From the NCBI RefSeq assembly GCF_005862305.2, contig NZ_CP054022.1, positions 496,001-560,000 of the forward strand: DNA of 64,000 bases, read 5' to 3'. Each line of letters begins with the position of its first letter. The first letter of the stretch is position 1. A program made the position numbers and the translations under genes. Source of the DNA: Rhizobium indicum. Its GTDB lineage: Bacteria > Pseudomonadota > Alphaproteobacteria > Rhizobiales > Rhizobiaceae. The notes beneath the pieces are model-generated. The model was not told the origin of the DNA. It saw nothing but the letters and a program-made list of their open reading frames with translations, and did not search any database. This document shows, piece after piece, positions 29,522 through 38,278 of the stretch.

Positions 29522-30517
29522 TCAGGACTCCATTCGCTTGCCGATACGCAGCTGTATGAGGGTGAGAACCAGAAGCACCAGCCCCATGAGAACCGATGCG
29601 GCGGAAGCCAGTCCGAAGAGGCGAAGATCGCTGCCGAATGCCATCTGGTAGATATACTGGACGATGAAGCTGTTGGCCGTGCCCGGGCCGCCGCCATTGG
29701 TCAGAACCCAGGCCTCGTCGAAGATCTGGACGGATTTGATCATCAAAAGAATGAACACGACCAACAGGTTCGGCGCCAGAAGGGGAAGCGTGATCCTGAA
29801 CAGCGTGCGGCGTGGCGAGGCGGCATCGATGGAGGCAGCCTCATAGAGCTCCTTCGGGATGGCCTGGAGGCCGGCCAAGAGGATGAGCGTGTAAAAGCCC
29901 ATGTGAAACCAGACCGATACCGCGACGACGAAGAAGCGCGACCAGCCGACGTCGAGCAGGAAGATCTCAGGGGGAACGCCGATCATCTGGAAGAAGGCGT
30001 TCAGCAGCCCGTTGCGATCGAGGAACCATTTCCAGATGAGACCGATGACGACGGGCGACAGCAAGACGGGATAGAAGAACATCGCCCTGAAGAAACCACG
30101 CGCGACGATCGCCCGATTGAGGATCAGCGCCGTGATCAGCGCCACCAGCAATGTCGCGACGACATTGAAGGCCACGAACCAGAGGGTGTTCCACACGGCC
30201 GTCCAGAACAGCGATTCCTGGCAGGTTCCCGGCTGCAGATAATTGCCGCAGGAAAGCAGCGTGCGGAAATTGTCCAGGCCGACGAAAGGCCGCTCCGACA
30301 CGAAAAGATTGGTGCCGCCGGTGAAGGCGTAACCGATCGCGATCGCGATCGGAAGGAACGTGAAGATGGCAAACAGAACGAGGTTCGGCGCCAGGAACAG
30401 CCATGGCATACGCTTGCGGCCGAAGATGCGCTCGATCACATTTATTGGGGCTTCGACCACTCTCATCGCCGTTTCCCCTGTCTGGGACAGCAATGCACCT
30501 GCCTTGAGCGCCGCCAT
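29522..30517 (-). CDS. Sugar ABC transporter permease, MalF-type
   Basis: 331 residues. TM1 begins at about 36 (MPWLFLAPNLVLFAIFTFLP) and is followed by five more segments. The EAA loop reads EAASIDAASPRRTLFRITLPLLAPN. A periplasmic loop with two Cys (LLSCGNYLQPGTCQES) may form a disulfide. The ATG lies directly after the ATPase stop; another ATG is present at codon 18. Works with the MalG-type permease, the ATPase at 30520 and the binding protein at 36800. Confidence 0.92.
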   Translation of the reverse strand: MAALKAGALLSQTGETAMRVVEAPINVIERIFGRKRMPWLFLAPNLVLFAIFTFLPIAIAIGYAFTGGTNLFVSERPFVGLDNFRTLLSCGNYLQPGTCQESLFWTAVWNTLWFVAFNVVATLLVALITALILNRAIVARGFFRAMFFYPVLLSPVVIGLIWKWFLDRNGLLNAFFQMIGVPPEIFLLDVGWSRFFVVAVSVWFHMGFYTLILLAGLQAIPKELYEAASIDAASPRRTLFRITLPLLAPNLLVVFILLMIKSVQIFDEAWVLTNGGGPGTANSFIVQYIYQMAFGSDLRLFGLASAASVLMGLVLLVLTLIQLRIGKRMES

Positions 30518-30519
30518 GT

Positions 30520-31626
30520 TCAGCGCCTCCCCTGTCCGGGCCGCCGGGCAAAGGCCAGGCCGCTTTCGGGATCGAACAGATGAACCCGTCCCGGGGCGGC
30601 GTCGATCAGGATGTGATCACCAGGCGACGGCGCGAAATGGCCGGCCTCATGAATGATGATCTGCTCGTCATGGCCTGCAAGGTTGCCATAGACATAGGTC
30701 TCGGTGCCGAGGCCCTCGTGATACTGGACGATGAACGGCAGGCCTTGCTCGCTGGAACGTGAAAAATGCGCGGGCCGAATGCCGGCGAGAACGGCCTGTC
30801 CGACCGCAATGCCGGCGGGATCGACATCGCTGACGACCTTACCACCATTGCCGACATCGATGACGACACCGCTTTCCTCGATGCCAGCGACCTTGCCCTT
30901 GATGATGTTCATACGCGGCGAGCCGAGGAAGCCCGCGACGAAGAGATTGCGCGGGCTGTCGAACAGGTCCAGCGGTGCTCCGACCTGCTCGACCCGCCCG
31001 GCGCGCAGCACGACGATCTTGTCGGCCATCGTCATCGCCTCGACCTGGTCATGCGTGACATAGATCATCGTCGTCTTGATCTCGCGGTGGAGCTTGGTGA
31101 TCTCGGCCCGGGTCTGAACGCGCAGCGCCGCGTCGAGATTGGACAGCGGCTCGTCGAAGAGGAAAATATCCGGTTCGCGCACGATGGCCCGGCCGATCGC
31201 CACGCGCTGGCGCTGGCCGCCCGAAAGCTGCTTCGGGCGCCGGTCCAGATAGGGTTCGATCGCCAGCATCCTGGCAGCTTCGGCAATCCGCGCCTCGATC
31301 TCGGCACGCTTGAACTTCAGGTTCTCCAGGCCGAAAGCGAGGTTCTTGCGAACGCTCATATGCGGGTAGAGCGCGTAGGACTGGAAGACCATCGCGATCT
31401 TGCGCTCGGCCGGCGAGAGCGCGCTGACGTCGCGGCGCCCGATCGCGATTGCGCCCTCCGTGACCTCTTCGAGGCCGGCGATGACACGCAGCAGGGTCGA
31501 CTTGCCGCATCCCGACGGACCGACGAAGACGACGAACTCGCCGTCTTGGATATCGAGTTCGACGTCATGCAGGACTTTGACCGAGCCATACGACTTGTTG
31601 ACGTTGGAAAGTTTCAGTTCTGCCAT
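30520..31626 (-). CDS. Sugar ABC transporter ATPase, UgpC/MsmX-type
   Basis: 368 residues. Walker A GPSGCGKST is at 36-44, the signature LSGGQRQR at about 135-142, Walker B FLFDEPLSNLDA, and the switch His is in YVTHDQVEAM. The C-terminal ~130 residues form the MalK-type TOBE/regulatory domain (GIRPAHF). Overlaps the GH28-like gene by 13 bp. ATPases of this type can serve several importers, so it may also energise the fucosidase-linked importer at 50-53 kb, which lacks one. Confidence 0.94.
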   Translation of the reverse strand: MAELKLSNVNKSYGSVKVLHDVELDIQDGEFVVFVGPSGCGKSTLLRVIAGLEEVTEGAIAIGRRDVSALSPAERKIAMVFQSYALYPHMSVRKNLAFGLENLKFKRAEIEARIAEAARMLAIEPYLDRRPKQLSGGQRQRVAIGRAIVREPDIFLFDEPLSNLDAALRVQTRAEITKLHREIKTTMIYVTHDQVEAMTMADKIVVLRAGRVEQVGAPLDLFDSPRNLFVAGFLGSPRMNIIKGKVAGIEESGVVIDVGNGGKVVSDVDPAGIAVGQAVLAGIRPAHFSRSSEQGLPFIVQYHEGLGTETYVYGNLAGHDEQIIIHEAGHFAPSPGDHILIDAAPGRVHLFDPESGLAFARRPGQGRR

Positions 31627-32978
31627 GTTCCACTCCCATCAGGTGCCGCCGTTTCGAAGACGGCGTCGTTTTTGTTCCAGCCTTGCGGCAGCGGTGTCGG
31701 CCTCGTGATCCGCACCTCGTTCATCGAGAGCCCGGTGACATCAGCCACGTAGACGGCCGGCATTCCTCCCGGATAGTGCTCAAGACCAATCACCCGCCCG
31801 TCCGACCCGCGCGTCCAGGCATTCGCACGGCCGCCGCCATCGGCTTTCGGGGAAAGGTCCGCGTTCGTCGGACGCAGGTCGTAGGATCGCGCCGTGCCGA
31901 GTTGCCCAGGCTGCTGATCAATGGCGATGCGTGCCAGCGATGCGTTCCTGATGCCGGCCGACGAGGTCGATATGACGGTGATCGCCCCCTCCATCCGCCC
32001 GGTGATGTCCTCGACGATGAGATTGTCGATGGCGCCAGCCGCGCGTTCCGTAACACGGTCGACGACATTGACGGTCAGCGCTTCCCCCGAGCCCCAGAAA
32101 CCATCGGGGGTCTCGCGGCACTCTACCGCAATTCGTGAAAACCTTACGTTCGATATCCGGCCGCCGTCGCGGGAGAATACGCCGAGCGCCCTGTTGGAAG
32201 ATGAGACGCTGCAATCCTCGAACACGACATTGGTGACGTCGCCATGCGTTTCCGTGCCGATCTTCAGCGCGCAGCTAAGGCTCTGAACGGAGCATCGACG
32301 AACGAGAATGTTTTCGCAACGCCCGATGGCGACACGGTCAGGACCGATGCTCGTCTTCAGGCATATGCCGTCGTCGGCCGTCGATATCCGGCAGTCCTCG
32401 ATGACGGCGCCGCGGCAGGCATCCAGCACGATCCCGTCCGTGTTGGGAAGGCGGCGGTCGTTGTCGATGGTCACGTTCCTGACCGCGACATCGGTGCAGT
32501 TGACGAAGTGCAGCGTCCACATCGGCGAGCGGCAGATATGGACGGAGCTGATCTCGACCTCGTCGCAGCCCTCGAAGACGACGACGCGGGGACGAAATTC
32601 GGCCGGGATGAAGGTTCCCACCGTCTCGTCGTCTCCCACGATGAAGCTGTCGCAACCGGCTTCGATGCGCCCCTTCCCCGTCAGGCTGATGCGCCGCGCA
32701 TCCTTGGCGACGATCATGCCGCGGTCGGATTTTTCGGCGATCACCGAAACGGTCGTATGCGCATAGGCGGCATAGTCCGGAACGGGACGCAGGATCGCAC
32801 CGGCGGCTAGATGAAGGTCGACACCGGATCTGAGCTGCAGCCCGCGGCAGACATGAATGCCGGCCATGAGCTCCACGCGTCCGCCGCCCGAAGCCGACAG
32901 GCCGTCGATGGCCGCCTGCAGGCGGACCGTATCGTCGCCCTCCGCCGGCTCGATCGCGACAAGAGACACGGGGCTCAT
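31614..32978 (-). CDS. GH28-like polygalacturonase/rhamnogalacturonase, cytoplasmic
   Basis: 454-residue right-handed beta-helix protein. The GH28 active-site set is visible: NTDG (179-182), ADDGIC (201-206, adjacent Asp pair) and GTETHGD (241-247) in place of the classical G-H-G segment. No signal peptide, so it should act on oligosaccharides after import. GH28 enzymes hydrolyse alpha-1,4-linked galacturonate or galacturonate-rhamnose bonds. The start overlaps the GH105-like gene by 4 bp and the end overlaps the ATPase, so the operon is tightly coupled. The exact linkage is not decided by the motifs. Confidence 0.85.
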   Translation of the reverse strand: MSPVSLVAIEPAEGDDTVRLQAAIDGLSASGGGRVELMAGIHVCRGLQLRSGVDLHLAAGAILRPVPDYAAYAHTTVSVIAEKSDRGMIVAKDARRISLTGKGRIEAGCDSFIVGDDETVGTFIPAEFRPRVVVFEGCDEVEISSVHICRSPMWTLHFVNCTDVAVRNVTIDNDRRLPNTDGIVLDACRGAVIEDCRISTADDGICLKTSIGPDRVAIGRCENILVRRCSVQSLSCALKIGTETHGDVTNVVFEDCSVSSSNRALGVFSRDGGRISNVRFSRIAVECRETPDGFWGSGEALTVNVVDRVTERAAGAIDNLIVEDITGRMEGAITVISTSSAGIRNASLARIAIDQQPGQLGTARSYDLRPTNADLSPKADGGGRANAWTRGSDGRVIGLEHYPGGMPAVYVADVTGLSMNEVRITRPTPLPQGWNKNDAVFETAAPDGSGTWQN

Positions 32979-34069
32979 TGGCGCTGGCCGTTCTCGAGAA
33001 AGACTTCCGTCAGCAGCAGCATGGTCAGCGCCTGGCCATAAGGCGTCGGCACGTTGGGGATGCGCCTGTAGAAATCGAGGTCATGGCCCATCGGCGTGCC
33101 GTCCGAGACGCCGTGGACGACGCCTTCTTCGTCGATCTGCGCCAGCACCGCCGCAAGCGCGCGCTCCGCATAGGCCCTGTCGTCCTTGTCGAGAATGCCG
33201 GCATCGATGGCGCGCAATATGCCGTAGGCAATGCCCGCCGTGGCCGAGGTTTCCAGCGGCGACGACGGATCGTCGAGAAGCGTCGTGAACATGCCGTCCG
33301 GCCGCTGGTATGCTTTCAGCGAGCGTACCTGGCTGACGAGGACGTTCGACAGAAAACGCCGGTCCTTCTCGCCGAGCGTCGGAACGAGGTCGAAGAGCTC
33401 GGGGATGGCGACGGTGATCCAGGCATTGCCGCGCGCCCAGAAGGCCTTGGCGAAATTGTGCCGTCCGTTGAAGGTCCAGCCGTGATACCAGAGCCCGCTG
33501 ACCGGATCGGAGAGATAGCGGGTGTGGATCACGAACTGATAGACGGCCTCGTCGATCCACTCGCTGCGCTCGCAGAGAACGCCGGCGCGGGCGAGAAACA
33601 GGCAGGCCATGAACAGTGTATCGTCCCACAATTCGCCGTCGTTGAGGCGCTCCTTGACGACGTGCTGAAAGCCGCCGTCCTCGGTCTTGGGCAGTTCCTT
33701 GACGAGCCATTCGGCCCAGTCCTCGACAAGCGCGCGAAAATCGGGACGGTCGACATGCTGAACGAGGATTGCAAGCGGCAGCATCGGCGCCGTACTGTTG
33801 ATCTGGCGCGGCGGCAGGCCGCGTTCGATCTGGCCGGCATACCAGGCGACGAGTTCCTGCAGCGCTTTCTGATCATTGGTGGAAATGGCGCGACGCAGGA
33901 AGCCGTAAAGACCAACGCCGACTTCCCAGTCCCATTCGTCGAACTGGATTCCGGACGCGGAATTTCCCGTCACGAGACCTTCCTTGATGCCTCTGAGCCG
34001 GCTGAAAGCCGTTGCCACGCGATCGATCGTCGTCAGGAGGGCGGCGTTATCGACAGATGTTGTGTTCAT
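32975..34069 (-). CDS. GH105-type unsaturated rhamnogalacturonyl hydrolase
   Basis: 364 residues, (alpha/alpha)6-barrel family GH88/GH105 (YteR/RhiN type). Visible motifs are QFDEWDWEVGVGLYG (42-56), ELWDDTLFMA (146-155) with the candidate catalytic Asp, GLWYHGWTFNGRHNFAKAFWARGNAW in segments, and the late FYRRIPNVPTPYGQ. These enzymes remove the 4,5-unsaturated galacturonate that pectin or rhamnogalacturonan lyases leave at the non-reducing end. No signal peptide: cytoplasmic. Its presence implies that the importer brings in lyase products. 16 bp downstream of the 840-residue protein gene. Confidence 0.88.
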   Translation of the reverse strand: MNTTSVDNAALLTTIDRVATAFSRLRGIKEGLVTGNSASGIQFDEWDWEVGVGLYGFLRRAISTNDQKALQELVAWYAGQIERGLPPRQINSTAPMLPLAILVQHVDRPDFRALVEDWAEWLVKELPKTEDGGFQHVVKERLNDGELWDDTLFMACLFLARAGVLCERSEWIDEAVYQFVIHTRYLSDPVSGLWYHGWTFNGRHNFAKAFWARGNAWITVAIPELFDLVPTLGEKDRRFLSNVLVSQVRSLKAYQRPDGMFTTLLDDPSSPLETSATAGIAYGILRAIDAGILDKDDRAYAERALAAVLAQIDEEGVVHGVSDGTPMGHDLDFYRRIPNVPTPYGQALTMLLLTEVFLENGQRQ

Positions 34070-34085
34070 GCTGGAGACCTATGTT

Positions 34086-36608
34086 TTAAGAGTAGAACGG
34101 CCCGTCAGTGCCGGCGCCGGAGGCTGCACTGTCGTGGGTGAGGATCGGGTGCGGCTGATCATGGGCGAAGGGCTTCGCCTCGCCGCCGATCGAAAGACCG
34201 TCGGCATAGGAGAGGTCGATCGCCGGGCCGCCCGGCGGCGTCAGGGAGAGACGCCGAAGCTCGGGATCGAAGGAAACCGTCGTTTGGCCCAGGCGTTCGA
34301 CGAACGCCTTGAAGGCGTCGCCATCGCCGCATCCGACGATAGCGGCCCAGCCGCAAAGCTCTCCGTGGGAGCGCGCCTCGCGGCCGGCGGTCGGGCCGTC
34401 GGTGATCAGGTCCAGGCCGTTCGACGCCCAGAGGGCAGAAAATCCCCGGCCCGATCGCGCGATGAGCCACTTGTCTTCGATGATGAGATCGTCCAGCCCG
34501 TCGCGGCCGATATAGGCGTGCGTCCATGCGTGGCGTGCGTCGCTTGTGTCCTCGATCAGGAGGGCAACGTCGCGATGCTGGGCAACGCGCGGCAGGATGC
34601 CGTTGCCGGCCCAATAGGACGGCCTTTGATTGCCCCAGGGATCGTCCTCGCCGGGATGGTTGACCCACAGCCTCGCCATCGGGTGGCCGGCCAGCCGGAT
34701 GTCAAGGACATGCTGCTGATGCCCCTTCTGGCCGGTCTTGTGATCGACGACCGTCGAAAGCTGCGCCGCCTCATTTTTGAACAGCACGAGTTTTCCGCTC
34801 TCGAGCCCCTGGCTGTAGCGCGCCTCGACGCTTCTTCCCCGGTTGAGCGTCGCAAGTTCGGCCAGATCGGCGGGCGGCTCGTAGCCGCCGGCGCAGAACA
34901 TGGTCAATGCCGCCACACCATTGTTCAGCCAGCCGGTCCCGAAGGCGACCTGGGCGAAAGGCGCAAGCTCGGTCAGCGGGCCGGCGCGCAACTCCTTGTC
35001 GTAAGCGCGGCCCTGCGATCCGGCCGGAACGCCTGCCAGCGTATGAAGGGCGATCATCCGGAAGATGAGATCGATCTGGGCGCGGGCGCGCGCTGACATC
35101 GCCGTCTCGGCCCAGCGCTCCAGCGCCATCAGGCCGATGAAATCGATGGGGTAATAGGCGGCCGAGTTCCACTCCGCCAACCCATGGGCCTCGACGCTGT
35201 CGAACCAGCGGCCGAGCCGCTCGCCGGCAAGTTCCGCCTGCTGCTGCCCGGTCCTGCCCGAGGCCGAAAACACCTCATCGGGCAGAAGAAGTCCGGCCAA
35301 CAGCTGGCTCGTGTGAAAGCAGAGCACATGGTTCTCGCTCCAGAACCACATCGCGTCGTTACCCGGCTCGTCGACCCAGTAACGGTAGGAGCGAACGGAA
35401 TGCCGAATGCGATCGACCACGGCATCGGGCATCCGGTCGGCATAGGCGCCGAGCAGCCACAAGAGCGGCACCATGATGAAATCCGAGCAATCCTCCCGCG
35501 CATCGATGGAGGCCAGCGTCGCGTCGATGATGCGGTCGAAGCTTTCCTGGTCGTGATGGCCGGTTTCCATCATGGCGATCAGGCGCCCGACGCGGTTTGC
35601 GCCGAAGCGGGCGCTGTATTCCAGTGCCTGCCGCTTGCGGGCGGCGAGCGACGTCTCTGATGGCAACGACGAAACGCTGCTCATGAAGGCGGCATCGATG
35701 ACGCGCGTAACCGAACCCGTGCCGCTGCCGATCGTCATGTGGACGCCGTGATAACCGTCCGCAATGCCGCAGATATCGTCGGCCGTGAGGCTGCTCTGAT
35801 GGGCCTTGAGCGTCAATCGGGAATGCGCGAGAACGGGCCGCTCGTGGCCATGACCGACGACCTTGAGCTCTACCGGCAGATCGCGTTCGGGCGCAGTGCC
35901 GAAGATGATCTCCAGCGGCTGATTGACGAAGACGTCACGAGCCGGACGCACGCCGCGCGCAAGGGCTTCCAGCTCGCGGACCTCATCCTGATCCAGCGAT
36001 ACGGGCAGCAGCACGCAGAGCGGCTCCTCGTCCAGCATCTCGAGCTCGAAGAACCACGTCGTGTCGCGCTCGGCCAAGTCTTCGGTGTAGACGAGGATCT
36101 GGTTGTCGCCGGCGTCCAGCGCCAGCCTTATGTCGGTTGCGCTCTCGGTGTTGCGCTTGAAGGGTTCGAAGCGCACCGCCTCCTGTCCGTTGACCCATAT
36201 GCGAACGCCGCCGCAGGTCTTCAGTCTGAGATTGAGCGCTCGCGCGGTCTCCGTTCTGAACGTGCCCTTCAGCCATCGCCTAAGATGCGTCGGTACGTGC
36301 CAGAAGCCGGTGAACTCGACGCGACGGTTCGAGCCGGGAAGATTGAGGCTTTCGGTCGGCCAGGCGGTGTCGGGCAATAGCGGCCGCCCGACCATGGCCG
36401 ACCAGAAGGCCTTGCGGCAGGGCAGGTCGCCGACATCGACGAAACCGTTGATGAAACGATAGTTTACGCGATCTTCGGCCGGCGCGGGCTCGCCGGGAAA
36501 ATAGCTGGCGATCAGGCCGGAATCGGCCCATGCCGTGATCGTCTGGCCCATGGCCACACTGTATGCTGGCGCCATCTCGCCCGGCTGCTTGATGCATTCC
36601 GTTTTCAC
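34086..36608 (-). CDS. Unrecognised 840-residue protein of the pectin locus (possible carbohydrate-active enzyme)
   Basis: I do not recognise a named family. GTG at 36608 is preferred as start: a perfect GGAGGAGG lies 6 nt before it, whereas an upstream TTG (36626) would overlap that ribosome binding site. No signal peptide. Residues 1 to about 195 look like a jelly-roll sugar-binding module (GGVRIWVNGQEAVRFEP about 133-149; TTWFFELEML about 183-192). The middle (about 320-580) is helical and Trp/Tyr/His-rich, with MWFWSENHVLCFH (420-432), AEWNSAAYYPIDFIG (478-492) and GSQGRAYDKEL (530-540), resembling an (alpha/alpha) toroid. The C-terminal ~230 residues look beta-rich. This order recalls polysaccharide lyases or toroid glycosidases. 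First gene of the operon that continues with GH105, GH28 and the importer, so a cytoplasmic role on pectin oligosaccharides is the best guess. Confidence 0.75.
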   Translation of the reverse strand: MKTECIKQPGEMAPAYSVAMGQTITAWADSGLIASYFPGEPAPAEDRVNYRFINGFVDVGDLPCRKAFWSAMVGRPLLPDTAWPTESLNLPGSNRRVEFTGFWHVPTHLRRWLKGTFRTETARALNLRLKTCGGVRIWVNGQEAVRFEPFKRNTESATDIRLALDAGDNQILVYTEDLAERDTTWFFELEMLDEEPLCVLLPVSLDQDEVRELEALARGVRPARDVFVNQPLEIIFGTAPERDLPVELKVVGHGHERPVLAHSRLTLKAHQSSLTADDICGIADGYHGVHMTIGSGTGSVTRVIDAAFMSSVSSLPSETSLAARKRQALEYSARFGANRVGRLIAMMETGHHDQESFDRIIDATLASIDAREDCSDFIMVPLLWLLGAYADRMPDAVVDRIRHSVRSYRYWVDEPGNDAMWFWSENHVLCFHTSQLLAGLLLPDEVFSASGRTGQQQAELAGERLGRWFDSVEAHGLAEWNSAAYYPIDFIGLMALERWAETAMSARARAQIDLIFRMIALHTLAGVPAGSQGRAYDKELRAGPLTELAPFAQVAFGTGWLNNGVAALTMFCAGGYEPPADLAELATLNRGRSVEARYSQGLESGKLVLFKNEAAQLSTVVDHKTGQKGHQQHVLDIRLAGHPMARLWVNHPGEDDPWGNQRPSYWAGNGILPRVAQHRDVALLIEDTSDARHAWTHAYIGRDGLDDLIIEDKWLIARSGRGFSALWASNGLDLITDGPTAGREARSHGELCGWAAIVGCGDGDAFKAFVERLGQTTVSFDPELRRLSLTPPGGPAIDLSYADGLSIGGEAKPFAHDQPHPILTHDSAASGAGTDGPFYS

Positions 36609-36630
36609 AGACCGCCTCCTCCGCAATCCT

Positions 36631-36646
36631 ATGAAAATATTTTCAT
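36631..36646. promoter_or_regulatory. Perfect 16-bp operator palindrome (left site, pectin locus)
   Basis: ATGAAAATATTTTCAT is a perfect palindrome, 22 bp before the GTG of the 840-residue protein gene. It differs by one base from the site at 36772-36787. Two such sites around a divergent promoter point to one repressor acting on both transcripts. Confidence 0.7.
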
Positions 36647-36712
36647 TAGGTTATTTGTGCGCGCCATTTTTGCAAATTGCTCAAAAACATCGCTATTGCC
36701 GCAGAAAATAGC

Positions 36713-36740
36713 TTGACGGAACGAATGTCAAGTATATGAA
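36713..36740 (+). promoter_or_regulatory. Possible promoter for the sugar-binding protein gene
   Basis: TTGACG (36713-36718), 16 bp, TATGAA (36735-36740). It is a moderate match to housekeeping promoters of alphaproteobacteria, placed between the two palindromes. Read by eye only. Confidence 0.35.
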
Positions 36741-36771
36741 ATTGATTTATCGATGGCTGAAGCCGCGATTG

Positions 36772-36787
36772 ATGAAAATGTTTTCAT
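36772..36787. promoter_or_regulatory. 16-bp operator palindrome (right site, pectin locus)
   Basis: ATGAAAATGTTTTCAT, symmetric except at the centre, abuts the ribosome binding site GGGAGG (36788-36793) of the binding-protein gene. Same sequence as the left site except one base. Binding here would block transcription towards the importer's binding protein. Confidence 0.7.
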
Positions 36788-36799
36788 GGGAGGATGAAA

Positions 36800-38083
36800 A
36801 TGAAAACCTATCTCTCAGGGGCCGTCGCACTGGCGTTGGCAACCGTTTCTTTCGCATGGGCCGGCGCGGCCATGGCGGAAACCAAGACAATCACCTTTCT
36901 GTTCACCGACGACGACCAGGCTTACGTCGAGCGGATGGAAGCGCTCAGCAAGGAATTCGAGGCGGCGCATCCCGACGTCAAGGTCAACTTCGTCTCTTCG
37001 GGCTATGATGCGGTCGCCAAGCAGCTGCCGGTGCAGCTTGCCGTCGGCGAAGGCCCTGACATCGCCAAGATCACCGACTGGCAGCTTGCCCCCTATTACC
37101 TCGACATGCGTCCCTACATGAAGGACCCGGATGGCTTCGCCAAGCTGCACGGCGACAGCCTGAACACGCTTCGCTTCCCCGGCGTCAACGATCCGCAGTC
37201 GATCAACGGCTATATCGCGTCGCAAACCTTCAACCTGCCCTTCGTCAACAAGACGCTGTTCGAACAGGCCGGCGAACCGCTTCCGAAGCCCACCGCCACG
37301 CTGAAGGATATCGTCGAAGCCTCGGCACGCGTCGCCAAGGCGACTGGCGCTCAGATCCCCTTCACGATGGACCGCTCGGGCCACCGCTTTTCCGGCGCGG
37401 CATTCTCCTACGGTTCGAACTACGTCAAGGACGGCAAGTTCTTCTTCCCCGACGATGCCGCCAAGCGCTATGTCACGGATCTCTACGGCTGGACGAAGGA
37501 CGGCTCCTTCCCCAAGGAAATGTGGGGGGCTGCCGGCGGAACCCAGTACAAGAACATGGGTGACGAATTCGTCAACGGCAACGTCGTGACCTATCTCGCC
37601 GGCAACTGGATGGTCAATCCGTTCCAGAAGAAGATCGGCGATGCCTTCGACTGGACGGCGATCAGCGCCCCGTGCGGCGATGCCGGCTGCTATGCGATGC
37701 CCGGCGGCACCGCGATCGTCGGCTTCAAGCGCACCAAGTCTCCCGAGGCCGTGGCCGCGTTCATCGAGTTCCTGGGCTCTGAAAAGGTCCAGCGTGAAAT
37801 CGCTGAAAACTACGTCGTCCTGACGGGCGCCGACATCAAGGACCCGCAATACAAGCTCGAGAGCAAGAATGCCAAGGAAGCGATGGCCGTCTTCCTCGGA
37901 AGCCGCAATAGCGTGCCGCAGGCAGCCCGGGACCTGGAACGTCTCAAGGGATCCTCCGCCATCTATCAGCTCATCGTTCAGAGGATGAGCCAGCTGATCG
38001 TCGGCGAACTTTCCCTCGACGAGACCTTCAAGGCAATGAATGCCGACGTCGACAAGGTCAACCAGGCGCTCGCCGCCAAGTAA
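36800..38083 (+). CDS. Sugar ABC transporter substrate-binding protein (pectin oligosaccharide candidate)
   Basis: 427 residues from the ATG at 36800, 6 nt after GGGAGG; an ATG two codons earlier directly abuts that site and is less likely. The signal peptide is MKTYLSGAVALALATVSFAW and ends at AMA before ETKTITF. Family SBP_bac_1 (MalE-like): ITDWQLAPYYLDMRPYM, GNWMVNPFQKKIGDAFDW, YAMPGGTAIVGF. Periplasmic receptor for the MalF/MalG/UgpC-type importer transcribed divergently. By context it binds rhamnogalacturonan or oligogalacturonide fragments. A strong terminator follows. Confidence 0.92.
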   Translation: MKTYLSGAVALALATVSFAWAGAAMAETKTITFLFTDDDQAYVERMEALSKEFEAAHPDVKVNFVSSGYDAVAKQLPVQLAVGEGPDIAKITDWQLAPYYLDMRPYMKDPDGFAKLHGDSLNTLRFPGVNDPQSINGYIASQTFNLPFVNKTLFEQAGEPLPKPTATLKDIVEASARVAKATGAQIPFTMDRSGHRFSGAAFSYGSNYVKDGKFFFPDDAAKRYVTDLYGWTKDGSFPKEMWGAAGGTQYKNMGDEFVNGNVVTYLAGNWMVNPFQKKIGDAFDWTAISAPCGDAGCYAMPGGTAIVGFKRTKSPEAVAAFIEFLGSEKVQREIAENYVVLTGADIKDPQYKLESKNAKEAMAVFLGSRNSVPQAARDLERLKGSSAIYQLIVQRMSQLIVGELSLDETFKAMNADVDKVNQALAAK

Positions 38084-38121
38084 CCGGTCACGCGTTGTCC
38101 CGCAAAATGCGCGCACGCACC

Positions 38122-38154
38122 AGCCACGGCCTCGCAACAGGGCCGTGGCTTTTT
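38122..38154 (+). terminator. Rho-independent terminator after the sugar-binding protein gene
   Basis: A 10-bp perfect stem (AGCCACGGCC / GGCCGTGGCT) with a 9-nt loop runs into TTTTT. It ends the binding-protein transcript 39 bp after the stop codon. Confidence 0.9.
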
Positions 38155-38278
38155 CGTTTCCTCTCGAACGCTTCGATGCGTTTCGAAATCGATGGCCTGG
38201 ACGTCTGGCCTCGGCGGAGGTCGAACTGTCTCTGCTGCCGATGCGGCTGCTTCATAGCCTAGCGCGCGCACTCAACGG

